In this document: positions 1-8,356 of the stretch, piece by piece
Position numbering within the stretch: position 1 is the stretch's first letter
Layout: the number at the start of each line of letters is the position of its first letter
Origin: Chromatiales bacterium
GTDB lineage: Bacteria; Pseudomonadota; Gammaproteobacteria; Chromatiales; Chromatiaceae
Direction of reading: 5' to 3'
Assembly (NCBI GenBank): GCA_028280505.1
Contig: JANQLO010000019.1
Coordinates: 62,001-126,000 of the forward strand
Length of the DNA stretch: 64,000 bases
Made by a program: the position numbers and the translations under genes
The notes under the pieces: generated by a model
Told to the model about the DNA's origin: nothing
Database searches by the model: none
The model's input: the letters and a program-made list of their open reading frames with translations, nothing else

Positions 1-261
1 ACCGCAAGCGAACTGTCCGACAAGGTCAAGGACGCGGCAGGCGAAGTATCGGACAAGGTATCGGAAGGTTTCGGCGATCTGCGCCAAAAGGTCGCCGGCA
101 AGTCAGGTTCGGCAACTACCAAGGCTACCAAGAAGACCACGGCCAAAAAGGCGAAGAAAAAGGTCGCAAAAAAAGCCGCGGCCAAAAGGAAGGCCGGTAA
201 GAAGAAAGCGGCGCCCAAGGCGGCGGCTACGGACAATACGACAAGTCAGGCTGACGAATAA
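1..261 (+). CDS. C-terminal part of a Lys/Ala-rich histone-H1-like protein (5' truncated)
   Basis: Frame 1 is open from the first base of the window to a TAA at 259-261 (86 residues), so the start lies outside. The first 35 or so residues are amphipathic and repetitive, with ELSDKVKDAAGEVSDKV-like heptads typical of a helical protein. The rest is a tail of Lys and Ala with short KK(A/T) runs, as in bacterial histone-H1-like or phasin-like proteins whose basic tail binds DNA or polyanions. Nucleoid binding is inferred from composition only. The preceding part of the gene is needed for a family name. Confidence 0.75.
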   Translation, partial: TASELSDKVKDAAGEVSDKVSEGFGDLRQKVAGKSGSATTKATKKTTAKKAKKKVAKKAAAKRKAGKKKAAPKAAATDNTTSQADE

Positions 262-306
262 GACCACCCGATCGACATACCGCTCGGCCACGGCAACGCC
301 GGCAAG

Positions 307-726
307 CTAACGCAGCAGTGTCGATTGGTAACGCAACATGTGCAGACCGGCAAAGACGACGAACGCCTTGCCGAAACGGATATGTGCTTTTTTATTACCG
401 AGGTATCCGTAAGCCAATGACGTGGCCAGCGTTGTCGCCATACCGACCTTGGTGGCCTTGTTGGCATAGCGACTGATGGTTTTTTTTGCGTTGCTCGTTG
501 CAGGCTTGGGCGGCATGCAGAGCGCTTCCAGCCGATCCTCCAGCTCGATCGTATCGACAGCACGCGTGTCGTAACTCACGACAAGACTACCCGCGGCGGG
601 GTTGCTGCGTACGTCGGTTACCCCTTCCAGCGCTTCGGCCTCTCGTAGAATCCTGCTGGCTGTTTTCTTTGATTTCAACCGGTTGGATCGGATACGGATA
701 CGTCCGGAAACGGTACTGACGATCAT
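307..726 (-). CDS. HMA-like domain protein
   Basis: A 139-residue protein. The start is the ATG at 726, preceded by an AAGGGCAG-type ribosome-binding site; the frame is open further upstream without a better start. Residues 1-70 look like an HMA-like (heavy-metal-associated type 2) fold, with the pattern SGRIRIRSNRLK, a GV-type turn and a SLVVSYD strand. There is no CxxC motif, so metal binding is not implied. Residues 75-139 hold a basic linker and a hydrophobic, glycine-rich stretch that may be membrane associated. It is divergent from, and paralogous to, the gene at 882. The function is unknown; such domains often sit beside iron or metal transport genes. Confidence 0.7.
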   Translation of the reverse strand: MIVSTVSGRIRIRSNRLKSKKTASRILREAEALEGVTDVRSNPAAGSLVVSYDTRAVDTIELEDRLEALCMPPKPATSNAKKTISRYANKATKVGMATTLATSLAYGYLGNKKAHIRFGKAFVVFAGLHMLRYQSTLLR

Positions 727-881
727 GAACTGCCCTTGAACGACTGACTTCGGGATACCGGGGAATAAATAGAGTTGCGAATGGTAACGATTCGCAATAT
801 TGTATCGGGCAACCCGATGATTGTCACGGCAATGCAACAAGCCTCTGCGTAAATCGAGGCAAACCTGAGGGAGTAACCGCC

Positions 882-1262
882 ATGACGGACTATCTGCATC
901 ATGTTCCCGGCCGCCTGCGTGTTCGTTCAAAAACGCTGCGTTGCGAAACCGCGTCATGCGGCACCACGTTACGCAAGCTACGTGCATTGACCGGCGTGCG
1001 AAGCGTGCGGCATAACGCCAAAGCCGGCAGCATAACGGTCTGTTATGACAGCCGCGTGGCCGACCCGGACGCTATTCTCAATGTGATAAACACCGAATGT
1101 CTGCAATCACGGCCGGTGCGCCCTGTCGTTTCACACAACAAGCAAGCGACATCGAAGAGCAGCGGTAAGCTCACCGCCGAAATCGGCCGTATGGCGCTTG
1201 GCGCGCTGGTCAGCCGCAGCGTCGGTTATTCGATCTCATCACTGTTTGGGGTGCGAACCTGA
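882..1262 (+). CDS. HMA-like domain protein, paralogue of the divergent neighbour
   Basis: A 126-residue protein starting at ATG 882 with GAGGGAG ideally placed upstream. It shares the layout of the protein at 307-726: an opening VPGRLRVRSK motif, a GVRSVRHN turn, a GSITVCYDSR strand, then a Lys/Ser linker and a hydrophobic C-terminal segment from about residue 103. It lacks CxxC, so the canonical HMA metal site is absent. The two genes share a 155-base divergent promoter region and probably arose by duplication. The role is not known. Confidence 0.72.
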   Translation: MTDYLHHVPGRLRVRSKTLRCETASCGTTLRKLRALTGVRSVRHNAKAGSITVCYDSRVADPDAILNVINTECLQSRPVRPVVSHNKQATSKSSGKLTAEIGRMALGALVSRSVGYSISSLFGVRT

Positions 1263-1343
1263 GGAACGCACCCCCATTGTCTCAATTGCATCTTCTTTCA
1301 GCGATGAAGACGGAAACTCCGTTGTGTTGCCATCGCTCTGAAA

Positions 1344-2303
1344 TCAATTCACCAATGCATTGATTAAGGTACGCCATATCCAGGGATCCTTGTGATCCTC
1401 ATCCGGTGCGGCTGCAAAGGTCGCGATGGTACGCCAATGCTCATCGAACAAGCGAATGGCGTGCCGTCTTTGCTGACGCACATCCAGTCGGATGACCGAC
1501 GCGACGGCAATACCGTCCTGATCCAGTTCGAATGTGGCGGAGCTCCCGCGCAGCTTCGTTCTACGTCCTTCGATGCGGGAGTCGTAGAATTCACCCGTGT
1601 ACCGTTGAAAAACACCGAGATTGCCCACGGAAACACAGACGCGACAGGCCTGCTCGGCGATCACCTCGAGAAACGGGGTAATCAATGTCGGGTCGACACG
1701 TTGACCGACACGGCACAAGGGCATCGCATCGGCACCGTCACGCTTGATGTACCAGTTGTCGGCAAAATCGGGCATCGAGAGATACGATTGATGCTGCTGC
1801 CGCTGTAGTTCATCCAAAGCATCGATCACATTGCGATTCGGCGCACCGACAATCGAGCTTGGCGCACCGCGTTTTGCCCATTGCCGAGCGAGCACGGCAT
1901 GAAAGCTCGACCAAGCGCTCTTATCGGTCAGGCGAACTGTCAATGCCTCGTTGTCGGACCAGTCCATGCATCGCAACACATGGTCGGCCGCCTGCTTGGC
2001 CCGTCCGTTTTCGATAGTCGTTCCCGACAGATTACGTAACGCCGCCACGAGTCTGATATCGGGGCCGTTCAGCAAGGCCGCGGTGCGCTCGACAATCGCA
2101 TGGCGAAGTGCTGTGGTACAGAACAAACGCGCAAACGGATTGGCCACTTGCACATCAACGGGCCCGAAGGTCGTGACATCGGTCAACAAACGCTGCCAAT
2201 CACACTGGAGCGGTATCTGATGACCGACATCATGTAATTGTTTGCCCGGTTTGGTCGGTGCATTCAAATGCAGGCGTAGGCGTACATTGTCACCCGACAT
2301 CAT
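1344..2303 (-). CDS. HemS/ChuX-superfamily haem-utilisation protein
   Basis: A 319-residue soluble protein resembling the HemS/HmuS/ChuX superfamily, which binds or degrades haem in the cytoplasm. The best landmark is VSVGNLGVFQRYTGEFYDS near residue 225, matching the VGNRGCIQIHTG signature of HemS, followed by a SATFELDQDGIAVA strand pair where HemS has its Trp-Leu strand. Length fits the two-repeat HemS family (about 340). The start overlaps the stop of the upstream gene as ATGA, so the two are translationally coupled. A Fur-like site upstream and hemP beyond it support a haem/iron role. Sequence similarity looks distant, so degradation versus transport is undecided. Confidence 0.65.
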   Translation of the reverse strand: MMSGDNVRLRLHLNAPTKPGKQLHDVGHQIPLQCDWQRLLTDVTTFGPVDVQVANPFARLFCTTALRHAIVERTAALLNGPDIRLVAALRNLSGTTIENGRAKQAADHVLRCMDWSDNEALTVRLTDKSAWSSFHAVLARQWAKRGAPSSIVGAPNRNVIDALDELQRQQHQSYLSMPDFADNWYIKRDGADAMPLCRVGQRVDPTLITPFLEVIAEQACRVCVSVGNLGVFQRYTGEFYDSRIEGRRTKLRGSSATFELDQDGIAVASVIRLDVRQQRRHAIRLFDEHWRTIATFAAAPDEDHKDPWIWRTLINALVN

Positions 2304-2590
2304 CGCACCGCCTCCGAATACGATACGCCGCCGGGCATTTCACCCTTACCTGCCGCCAACCAACGCCACTGCTGAGCCAAACGCCGATAGCGGCAACGTT
2401 GTTCATCCGAGCCCTCGAATTCCGGATGCCGGCATAAAGCTTCGGCATAGTGCACGACCAACCAGGCACGCAACGCCGAACGGCTCGACTGATAAGTCCG
2501 CAGTAAGCATTCCAAACCGTTTTGCAGATCATGCGGCGCCAGGGCCATGAAGGGATTTTCCGAGGGTGGATCGTAAGACGGGCTCAACAT
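2300..2590 (-). CDS. Small helical protein, first of three family copies in the window
   Basis: A 96-residue protein starting at ATG 2590 behind a strong AAGGAGT site. After a short N-terminal tail it is predicted helical, with the pattern LLRTYQSSRS, VHYAEALCRHP and YRRLAQQWRWLA. The same layout appears in the proteins at 8103-8351 and 32926-33186, all beside iron or redox genes. It is cotranscribed with the HemS-like gene by a 4-base overlap. No known domain was recognised; a regulatory or adaptor role in iron metabolism is only an inference from location. Confidence 0.72.
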   Translation of the reverse strand: MLSPSYDPPSENPFMALAPHDLQNGLECLLRTYQSSRSALRAWLVVHYAEALCRHPEFEGSDEQRCRYRRLAQQWRWLAAGKGEMPGGVSYSEAVR

Positions 2591-2670
2591 CGCAAGCGAC
2601 TCCTTGTTGCTGACAGACCAATGGGCTGGCTGTCGGGAGCGGGCATTCCCAAGTAGCTTGCTTATTCGTA

Positions 2671-2689
2671 AATGATAATCGTTATTATT
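2671..2689. promoter_or_regulatory. Probable Fur box for the HemS-like operon
   Basis: The site aatgataatcgttattatt matches 12 of 19 positions of the classical GATAATGATAATCATTATC consensus, counted by hand. It lies about 80 bases upstream of the divergently read 2590 start. Confidence 0.7.
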
Positions 2690-2723
2690 CTCTTTGCAAG
2701 ATCCCGATGTGAATTTTATTGAT

Positions 2724-2742
2724 GAGAATGATTCTTATTGAC
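2724..2742. promoter_or_regulatory. Probable Fur box for hemP (first copy)
   Basis: The site gagaatgattcttattgac matches 13 of 19 consensus positions and lies 57 bases upstream of the hemP start. A near-identical site precedes the second hemP at 7749. Confidence 0.78.
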
Positions 2743-2798
2743 ATTATTGCAACGCACGGTACACTCAGACCCAATAGACCGTTGACGAGCAAGACTTC

Positions 2799-2987
2799 GT
2801 GGCCGAAACCCTATCCACACTGCCGATACAACTTCCGAAAACCGCTGCCAAAGCCCCGTCGACAGCGCTTCCCAAAATCAGCAGCGACCGTTTGTTTTCC
2901 GGCGGCAATATCCTGCTGATCGAACACAACGGCATCGACTACGTGCTGAGAAAGACACGTAACGGCAAATTGATTCTGACCAAATAA
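2799..2987 (+). CDS. hemP: Hemin uptake protein HemP, first copy
   Basis: A 62-residue protein with a GTG start at 2799. The C-terminal 36 residues carry the HemP signature: ISSDRLFSGG, then IEHNGIDYVLRKTRNGKLIL and a terminal TK. HemP is a short, Fur-regulated protein found with haem uptake operons; in Burkholderia-type bacteria it is reported to act as an activator of haem receptor genes, but its mechanism is not settled. The N-terminal 25 residues are Ala/Pro-rich and unlike the second copy at 7824. A Fur box sits upstream and the gene is divergent from the HemS-like operon. Confidence 0.9.
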   Translation: MAETLSTLPIQLPKTAAKAPSTALPKISSDRLFSGGNILLIEHNGIDYVLRKTRNGKLILTK

Positions 2988-3069
2988 GCCGGCACAGCGA
3001 TTAAGACTGGACGCAGGCACCTTACGATACTCGCCGCAACGACAAACGAGACGACACGCGTAATCTCCC

Positions 3070-3513
3070 GTGAAACGAATCATTCCGCCCGTGCTGTTTT
3101 TTATATGCATCAGCGTAATAGTGCTGCTTTGGGCCTTCGCGCCATGGCACGAATTCCTAGCCTATCCCATCAATCTGTCCGGCCTTCCGCTCATCGTGCT
3201 CGGGGTCGGACTCGCCATGCGCGGCTCCAAGGTGTTCGAAACAGTGGGCACCAATATCGAGACTTTCGAAAAACCGAACGTTCTTGTGACCGACGGCCTG
3301 TTCAAGATCAGCAGGAATCCCATGTACCTGGGGTTTGGCCTGGCGCTGCTCGGGTTAGCGCTCGTTTTGGGAAATGTTTCGTCCTTGCTCGTGGTTATCG
3401 TTTTCTTTGTCATCACCGACCGCTGGTACATCGCATTCGAAGAAGAACTTATGGTGAAACAGTTCGGAGATCGGTATGTCGAGTATTCGAAACGCACAAG
3501 GCGTTGGCTCTGA
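3070..3513 (+). CDS. ICMT/phospholipid methyltransferase-family membrane protein
   Basis: A 147-residue integral membrane protein with about four hydrophobic segments. The motif RNPMYLGF near residue 80 and the C-terminal ELMVKQFGDRYVEYSKRTRRWL are hallmarks of isoprenylcysteine carboxyl methyltransferase-like proteins, which use S-adenosylmethionine; bacterial members methylate unknown small or lipid substrates. It starts at GTG 3070 with a poor ribosome-binding site, so the start is tentative. It lies 82 bases behind hemP and could be read from the same promoter. The link to iron is positional only. Confidence 0.82.
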   Translation: MKRIIPPVLFFICISVIVLLWAFAPWHEFLAYPINLSGLPLIVLGVGLAMRGSKVFETVGTNIETFEKPNVLVTDGLFKISRNPMYLGFGLALLGLALVLGNVSSLLVVIVFFVITDRWYIAFEEELMVKQFGDRYVEYSKRTRRWL

Positions 3514-3848
3514 TCCGTCTAAATGGTGGCTATCCGGACCGGCCGAAAATCGCGTAACGGCGATTCGGTCGGATCAAAGCCCGGCACCATCACCACCGCA
3601 CTTCTCTAAATAATTGAATAAATTATAAAAAGTCAAAAATCTGGCCGACACAAGCATAGATCAGTAGCAAAGGACTTAATCATAACGATAGTTATTGTTA
3701 TTTGCATTTGTAACCTATTCGGCGTTAACGTCGGCTCGCGTGCCGAGCAGTAAAGCGCAGGACAGCCAACCATCTTAGATAGCGATGATCCGTTACCCGT
3801 CGACGCCCGGCCGCGAAGACGAACCAATTCGATAAAGAGGAAAATGAA
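3514..3848. other. AT-rich intergenic region with the promoter of the ferric-iron binding protein
   Basis: This 335-base stretch has no convincing gene. It contains an AT-rich segment at 3605-3640, the Fur-like site at 3681-3699 and a good ribosome-binding site just before 3849. Confidence 0.6.
3681..3699. promoter_or_regulatory. Probable Fur box of the ferric-iron binding-protein gene
   Basis: The site cataacgatagttattgtt matches 13 of 19 Fur consensus positions and lies 150 bases upstream of the start at 3849. Confidence 0.65.
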
Positions 3849-4874
3849 ATGCAACGACCAGGATTTCTGGCGGCGGTCGCAGGGCTGTCGCTTCTTTTCG
3901 TAGGTCAGGCACAGGCGGCAGGTGAGCTTAACCTGTACTCGTCTCGCCACTACGATACGGATGAGCGACTGTACAGCCAGTTCGAAGAGAAGACCGGGAT
4001 CAAGATCAACCGCATCGAGGACAAGGCCGATGCGTTGATCGCCCGCATGAAGGCAGAGGGCAAGAACAGCCCTGCGGACGTGCTGCTCACCGTTGACGCC
4101 GGGCGGCTCTGGCGAGCCGATCAGGCCGGTTTGTTGCAGCCGGTCAAGTCCGAGACACTCGATGCCCGGATCCCGCAGTGGCTGCGTCACCCGGACGGCC
4201 ACTGGTACGGTTTCTCTCAACGGATTCGGATCCTGTTCTACGACAAGACCAAAGTGAATCCGATGGATATCTCGACCTACGAATCACTCGCCGACCCAAA
4301 GTTGAAAGACAAAGTGTGTACGCGTAGCTCCGGAAACATCTACATGCTGTCTTTGATGGCGGCAATGATCGAACACCATGGCGCCGATAAGGCCAAAGCC
4401 TGGGCGGAGGGTATGTGGAACAACCGGGCTCGTGATCCCGCGGGCGGCGACACCGATCAGTTGCGCGGAATTGCTTCGGGCGAGTGCGCAATCGCCGTGT
4501 CCAACACCTATTACTTCGCGCGGGCGCTGCGCAAGCAAGTCCGAGGGCTCGACGAAGCCGCCATGGCCAAGATCGGTTGGGTCTTCCCCAACCAGGACAG
4601 CACCGGCTCGCACGCGAACATTTCCGGTGCAGGCGTGGCCAAACACGCACCAAACCGTGAAAATGCCATCAAGTTCCTGGAATACCTTGCCAGCGATGCC
4701 GCGCAGGAATACTTCTCCGCCGGTAACGACGAATACCCCGCCGTCATGGGAGTCGGTCTTTCCGACAGCGTTGCGAAGCTCGGTATCTTCCGCTCGGATA
4801 CGGTAAATCTGTCTGCCCTCGGCAAGAACCAAACACAGGCACAAAAACTCTACGACCAGATCGGTTACAAGTAA
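3849..4874 (+). CDS. fbpA: Ferric-iron ABC transporter, periplasmic binding protein (FbpA/FutA type)
   Basis: A 341-residue precursor with a signal peptide (residues 1-23, cleavage after AQA) behind an AAAGAGGAAA ribosome-binding site. The mature start GELNLYSSRHYDTDERLYSQF is the typical opening of class-1 ferric binding proteins. The paired tyrosines in NTYYFAR (about residue 222) are the expected iron ligands near the C-terminal lobe. It captures Fe(3+) in the periplasm and delivers it to a permease of the kind encoded at 4983. It stands alone with its own Fur site and terminator. Permease and ATPase are not in the same operon, which is unusual for this family. Confidence 0.92.
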   Translation: MQRPGFLAAVAGLSLLFVGQAQAAGELNLYSSRHYDTDERLYSQFEEKTGIKINRIEDKADALIARMKAEGKNSPADVLLTVDAGRLWRADQAGLLQPVKSETLDARIPQWLRHPDGHWYGFSQRIRILFYDKTKVNPMDISTYESLADPKLKDKVCTRSSGNIYMLSLMAAMIEHHGADKAKAWAEGMWNNRARDPAGGDTDQLRGIASGECAIAVSNTYYFARALRKQVRGLDEAAMAKIGWVFPNQDSTGSHANISGAGVAKHAPNRENAIKFLEYLASDAAQEYFSAGNDEYPAVMGVGLSDSVAKLGIFRSDTVNLSALGKNQTQAQKLYDQIGYK

Positions 4875-4907
4875 GCGGTCAACCGTAAACTCACGTCAGA
4901 CTGACGA

Positions 4908-4937
4908 CGGCCTCGACAATGTCGGGGCCGTTTTTTT
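4908..4937 (+). terminator. Rho-independent terminator of the binding-protein gene
   Basis: A ten-base-pair stem (CGGCCTCGAC with GTCGGGGCCG, one G-T pair) with a three-base loop is followed by seven T, 33 bases after the stop at 4874. The T-run is on the plus strand, so it stops transcription of this gene and not of the convergent permease. Confidence 0.88.
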
Positions 4938-4982
4938 ATGTCGACGCTGTACGTTGATCGCTGGGCGGGGCCCTTAACAAGC

Positions 4983-6674
4983 CTAGGATTGAGCAACCAA
5001 CTGGGTAGACGTAGACGGTTTGTCCGCAGCACGCGACCCCGGCCGCGAACGCATGATGGCCCGGCTCATGACGAGTATCGGCAACAAGCCACAAGCCACA
5101 ATAACCAGCGAAGGTGTCGCCGCCTGCGCGAGGCGTTCGTCTTTGGCCAGGTTGTAAGCCTGAATCGCCAGGGTATCGAAATTGAACGGGCGCATGATCA
5201 AAGTCGCCGGCAGTTCCTTCATGACGTCGACAAACACGATCAGGCCCGCTGTCAACATACCGCCGGTCAGCATCGGCAGATGGATCCGCCAACCGGTCGA
5301 GAAAACACCGTGCCCCAAGGACTGTGCCGTGTGTTCCATCTGTGGCGTGATTTTTACCAGACTGGATTGAACCGTATGTAGCGCCGCCGCCATGAAACGG
5401 ACGAGATAGGCGAATACCAGTGCCGCGATGGTGCCACTTAAGATCAGGCCGGTACGTATCCCAAACTGTGCTTCCATCCAGGCACTGACCGCGTTGTCGA
5501 AAGCGGCTAAGGGAATCAGGATACCTACCGCAACGATCGATCCGGGAATCGCATAGCCCATGCCGGCAATCCGGTTGGTCAGCGCCGCGAGTTTCGATTT
5601 TTCAATCCGCGCGGCATAACTCAGCAGCAAAGCCAAAATGATGGCAAGCACCGCCGTAATGGATGCCAGCGTCACGCTGTTCAACGTTAACGTAATGTAA
5701 CGCGGGCTCATCAGATCGTGACCCGCCGTAATCGCCATCCATAGCAGTATCAGGAATGGCGCGATGAATCCGACGAGCAGCGGCAGCAGGCAGAACGCCG
5801 TCGCGGCAACGGCCCGGCCTCCGCTCAGATGAAACCGACGAATGAGCTGATAGCTGCCGTTCAATTGATGAAACCGGGCACGATAGCGACTGTACTGTTC
5901 GAGTAACAGCAAGGCGAAAACAAAAGCGAAAAGGATGCTCGACAACTGCGCGGCCGCGACCCGATCGCCCATCGACGTCCAGGTCCGGTAGATACCGGTC
6001 GTGAAGGTATTGATCCCGAAATGCGCCACGGTGCCGAAATCGGCAAGGGTCTCCATGAGCGCGAGGGCCACACCGGCGGCGATTGCCGGACGGGCCATCG
6101 GCACGGCGACTTTGACAAAACCGTTCCAGGGCGTGCGACCCAGAGTACGCGCCGCTTCGAAGGCCGAAACCGATTGCTCGAGGAATGCGGTGCGGGCCAG
6201 CAGGTATACATAAGGCATGAGCACCGCCGAAAAAATCATGACGGCGCCGCCGAGGCTGCGAATCTCAGGAAACCAGTAGTCTCTTATGCCCCAACCTGTG
6301 GCATCGCGGATCCAGGTCTGCAAGGGGCCTGCGGCCTGAAGAAAATCGGTATAGGCATAGGCAACGACGTAGGCCGGCATCGCCAACGGCAGAATCAGCG
6401 CCCATTCGAAAAAACGGCGGCCGGGAAATCGACACATGACGACGAGCCAGGCCAGTCCAACGCCGATGAAAGAGACCCCGACGGCCACACCGACCATCAA
6501 TAGGAAACTGTTGGTGATATAGCTCGGCAGCACCGTATCGACCAGGTGCGGCCAATTGCCCTGCCCCGGCTGGAAAATGCTCCAGACGACGCTCGCGATA
6601 GGTACGATGATCAGCGTCGCGATGAGTACGGCAATGCCGGTCAGCCATCGAAAACGCCCTCTTTTTCCTCTCAT
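4983..6674 (-). CDS. fbpB: Ferric-iron ABC transporter permease (FbpB type)
   Basis: A 563-residue inner-membrane permease with about twelve transmembrane segments in two homologous halves. Each half has the cytoplasmic EAA loop that docks the ATPase: EAARTLGRTPWNGF near residue 180 and EHTAQSLGHGVFSTGW near residue 450. Fused double permeases of this length are typical of FbpB/SfuB ferric-iron importers. The gene is convergent with the binding-protein gene at 3849 instead of following it, and the only matching ATPase in the window lies 25 kb away at 31256. The C-terminal 25 residues are polar and cytoplasmic. Confidence 0.92.
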   Translation of the reverse strand: MRGKRGRFRWLTGIAVLIATLIIVPIASVVWSIFQPGQGNWPHLVDTVLPSYITNSFLLMVGVAVGVSFIGVGLAWLVVMCRFPGRRFFEWALILPLAMPAYVVAYAYTDFLQAAGPLQTWIRDATGWGIRDYWFPEIRSLGGAVMIFSAVLMPYVYLLARTAFLEQSVSAFEAARTLGRTPWNGFVKVAVPMARPAIAAGVALALMETLADFGTVAHFGINTFTTGIYRTWTSMGDRVAAAQLSSILFAFVFALLLLEQYSRYRARFHQLNGSYQLIRRFHLSGGRAVAATAFCLLPLLVGFIAPFLILLWMAITAGHDLMSPRYITLTLNSVTLASITAVLAIILALLLSYAARIEKSKLAALTNRIAGMGYAIPGSIVAVGILIPLAAFDNAVSAWMEAQFGIRTGLILSGTIAALVFAYLVRFMAAALHTVQSSLVKITPQMEHTAQSLGHGVFSTGWRIHLPMLTGGMLTAGLIVFVDVMKELPATLIMRPFNFDTLAIQAYNLAKDERLAQAATPSLVIVACGLLPILVMSRAIMRSRPGSRAADKPSTSTQLVAQS

Positions 6675-7748
6675 GTTCTAGTGTGTCCCGTTTCCCACCG
6701 CGCCGCGATACCGGTAACCGGTCCGTTGCAACACCATTGACGCCGTCAAACGCGTTAAAACAAACGCCAACCATGTTGCCTTCACAGTTGGCTCCGTTCG
6801 GGGCCGGATGCATGATCTCCCAAACGGGAAAGTCACATTGAACGGCAACTCAAAACCCGCACAATCATTGCCCCGGCAGACCCTGGGACAAAAGCCCATT
6901 TGACCGTCCTCATTGCACCCTCGAATTCCGGGCTGAACGAACGGCCACGCGTTTTTAATGCATGACATTTACATCTCGGATGCGATTTTTCTGCGGACTG
7001 AGCGATACGTAAACAAAGAGCGTCGGTTTCACCGCCTGACAATCGGGTGTCCCGAGCCAGAAATCCGTTATGGCTCAAGCAAGACATACCGTGCAGAAGA
7101 AAAGCGGTGGAAGCTGCGCTTGCGTGGTGACGCATCCGTTCACCGGATGCGATCCGTGCTCATTTTATCGTTGTCAGTACCGCTGATCCAGTCCTGCACC
7201 CGATCCGATAGGACATTGGCCGGAGCGCCATGGCGCAAGAAACTCATGTACAACACGCTTTGCTTGGTCTGCGGCGCAACGTGCACAGCTTTCGTCGACG
7301 TCAGAGCAATGTGGCCGTTCTTCATCAACTCGGAGAAACGAAAGTCATCCACCTCCACGTTAACCAAGGATGGCAAATACCGCCTGGCCGTGCAGTTCGA
7401 CAGCATCACCGATGAGAAGTACCGGACGCTGCTAAACGCCTTATCGGATGTCGAAATCGGTTTGAACATCACACCAACGGTAAAATGAGTAATGGCCAAG
7501 GCATTGCAAACTGGATCGCTCAATCACGTCGCTCCGCTACCCGGCGGCAGAGTACGTCGGCCGCAACGTTCTCCGACCACATACCGCCGCCCTCACCACC
7601 CACCATCGTGTTCACCGATCCCAAAACTGGTTCGACTCCGACATCCGCAGAGTCGCCTGTAAGCATTTGGGAGTCTTTCCCGGCCAGCCGTTCGAACGCA
7701 TACCAACGGTGGTACATCCCATAAATGTACAATAACCTACACACAATT
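6675..7748. other. One kilobase without a confidently assigned gene
   Basis: Open frames exist on both strands (plus strand 6958-7488; minus strand 7140-7523) and overlap each other, and neither has a recognised family or a good ribosome-binding site. The end of the plus-strand frame, with YRLAVQFDSITDEKYRTLL, resembles the tail of a PilZ-like domain, so a decayed gene is possible. The minus-strand frame has no landmark. I do not call a gene here. Confidence 0.4.
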
Positions 7749-7767
7749 GCGAATGATTCGTATTGAC
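7749..7767. promoter_or_regulatory. Probable Fur box of the second hemP operon
   Basis: The site gcgaatgattcgtattgac differs from the Fur-like site of the first hemP (2724) at only three of 19 positions. It matches 11 of 19 positions of the classical consensus and lies 57 bases upstream of the hemP start, the same distance as in the first copy. Confidence 0.75.
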
Positions 7768-7823
7768 TTTTCTCGCCTGCGCATTACACTTCGGTGAAAA
7801 GCAGATGATCGAATCCGAATCGA

Positions 7824-8012
7824 TTGAGCGACGACCACCCTACTCAGCCAAATCGAGCTCCGCAGGATGCAGACGATGACTCGCCTGGCAAAGTGCCCCG
7901 CATCAGCAGCGAATCCTTATTCGCAAAAAGTGACATGGTTTTGATCGAACATCAGGGTGACGTATACGCGCTCAGAAAAACACGCAACGGTAAATTGATT
8001 CTGACCAAGTGA
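7824..8012 (+). CDS. hemP: Hemin uptake protein HemP, second copy
   Basis: A 62-residue protein. The first usable codon in frame is TTG 7824; no ATG is available in frame near it. The C-terminal half repeats the HemP pattern: ISSESLFAKSDMVLIEHQGD, YALRKTRNGKLILTK. The last 12 residues are identical to the first copy (2799), while the acidic N-terminal tail differs. It heads a string of small protein, DUF2325 protein and two FeoA-domain proteins that are probably cotranscribed from a Fur-controlled promoter. Confidence 0.88.
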   Translation: MSDDHPTQPNRAPQDADDDSPGKVPRISSESLFAKSDMVLIEHQGDVYALRKTRNGKLILTK

Positions 8013-8102
8013 ATCGACAACGACCAGCAGCAAGCCAGGGATCCATTTCCACCCGAAGCCAGCCACCCGCTCGTTAATTGCAGCAAAACCGGAGGCTTGC
8101 AT

Positions 8103-8351
8103 ATGTGTGGGACAGCTCCCCCGATCGACCGGGCGGCCGATGCCGTCGCTCGGCACCTTGGGCCTTTAATCAGACATTACGGTGAGACGCGTTCGCCTCG
8201 GATCGCTCAAACGGTCGCCCGGCAGATAGACATCATGTGTGACCGGCATGCTGTCGAGGGTGGCGTTGCTGAACGCAGCGCGTATTTGCGGTTACGTGCA
8301 CATTGGCGACTATTGGCGATGGCACCCATGCCACCCGACGCTAGTCCGTAA
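8103..8351 (+). CDS. Small helical protein, second of three family copies
   Basis: An 82-residue protein. ATG 8103 is chosen because GGAGG sits seven bases upstream; an upstream TTG at 8097 would be too close to it. It shares the layout of the proteins at 2300-2590 and 32926-33186: LGPLIRHYGETRSPRIAQT, DIMCDRH and YLRLRAHWRLLA. It lies between hemP and the DUF2325 gene. The function is unknown; repeated occurrence beside hemP suggests an iron-related regulatory or scaffolding role. Confidence 0.78.
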   Translation: MCGTAPPIDRAADAVARHLGPLIRHYGETRSPRIAQTVARQIDIMCDRHAVEGGVAERSAYLRLRAHWRLLAMAPMPPDASP

Positions 8352-8356
8352 CCGCT

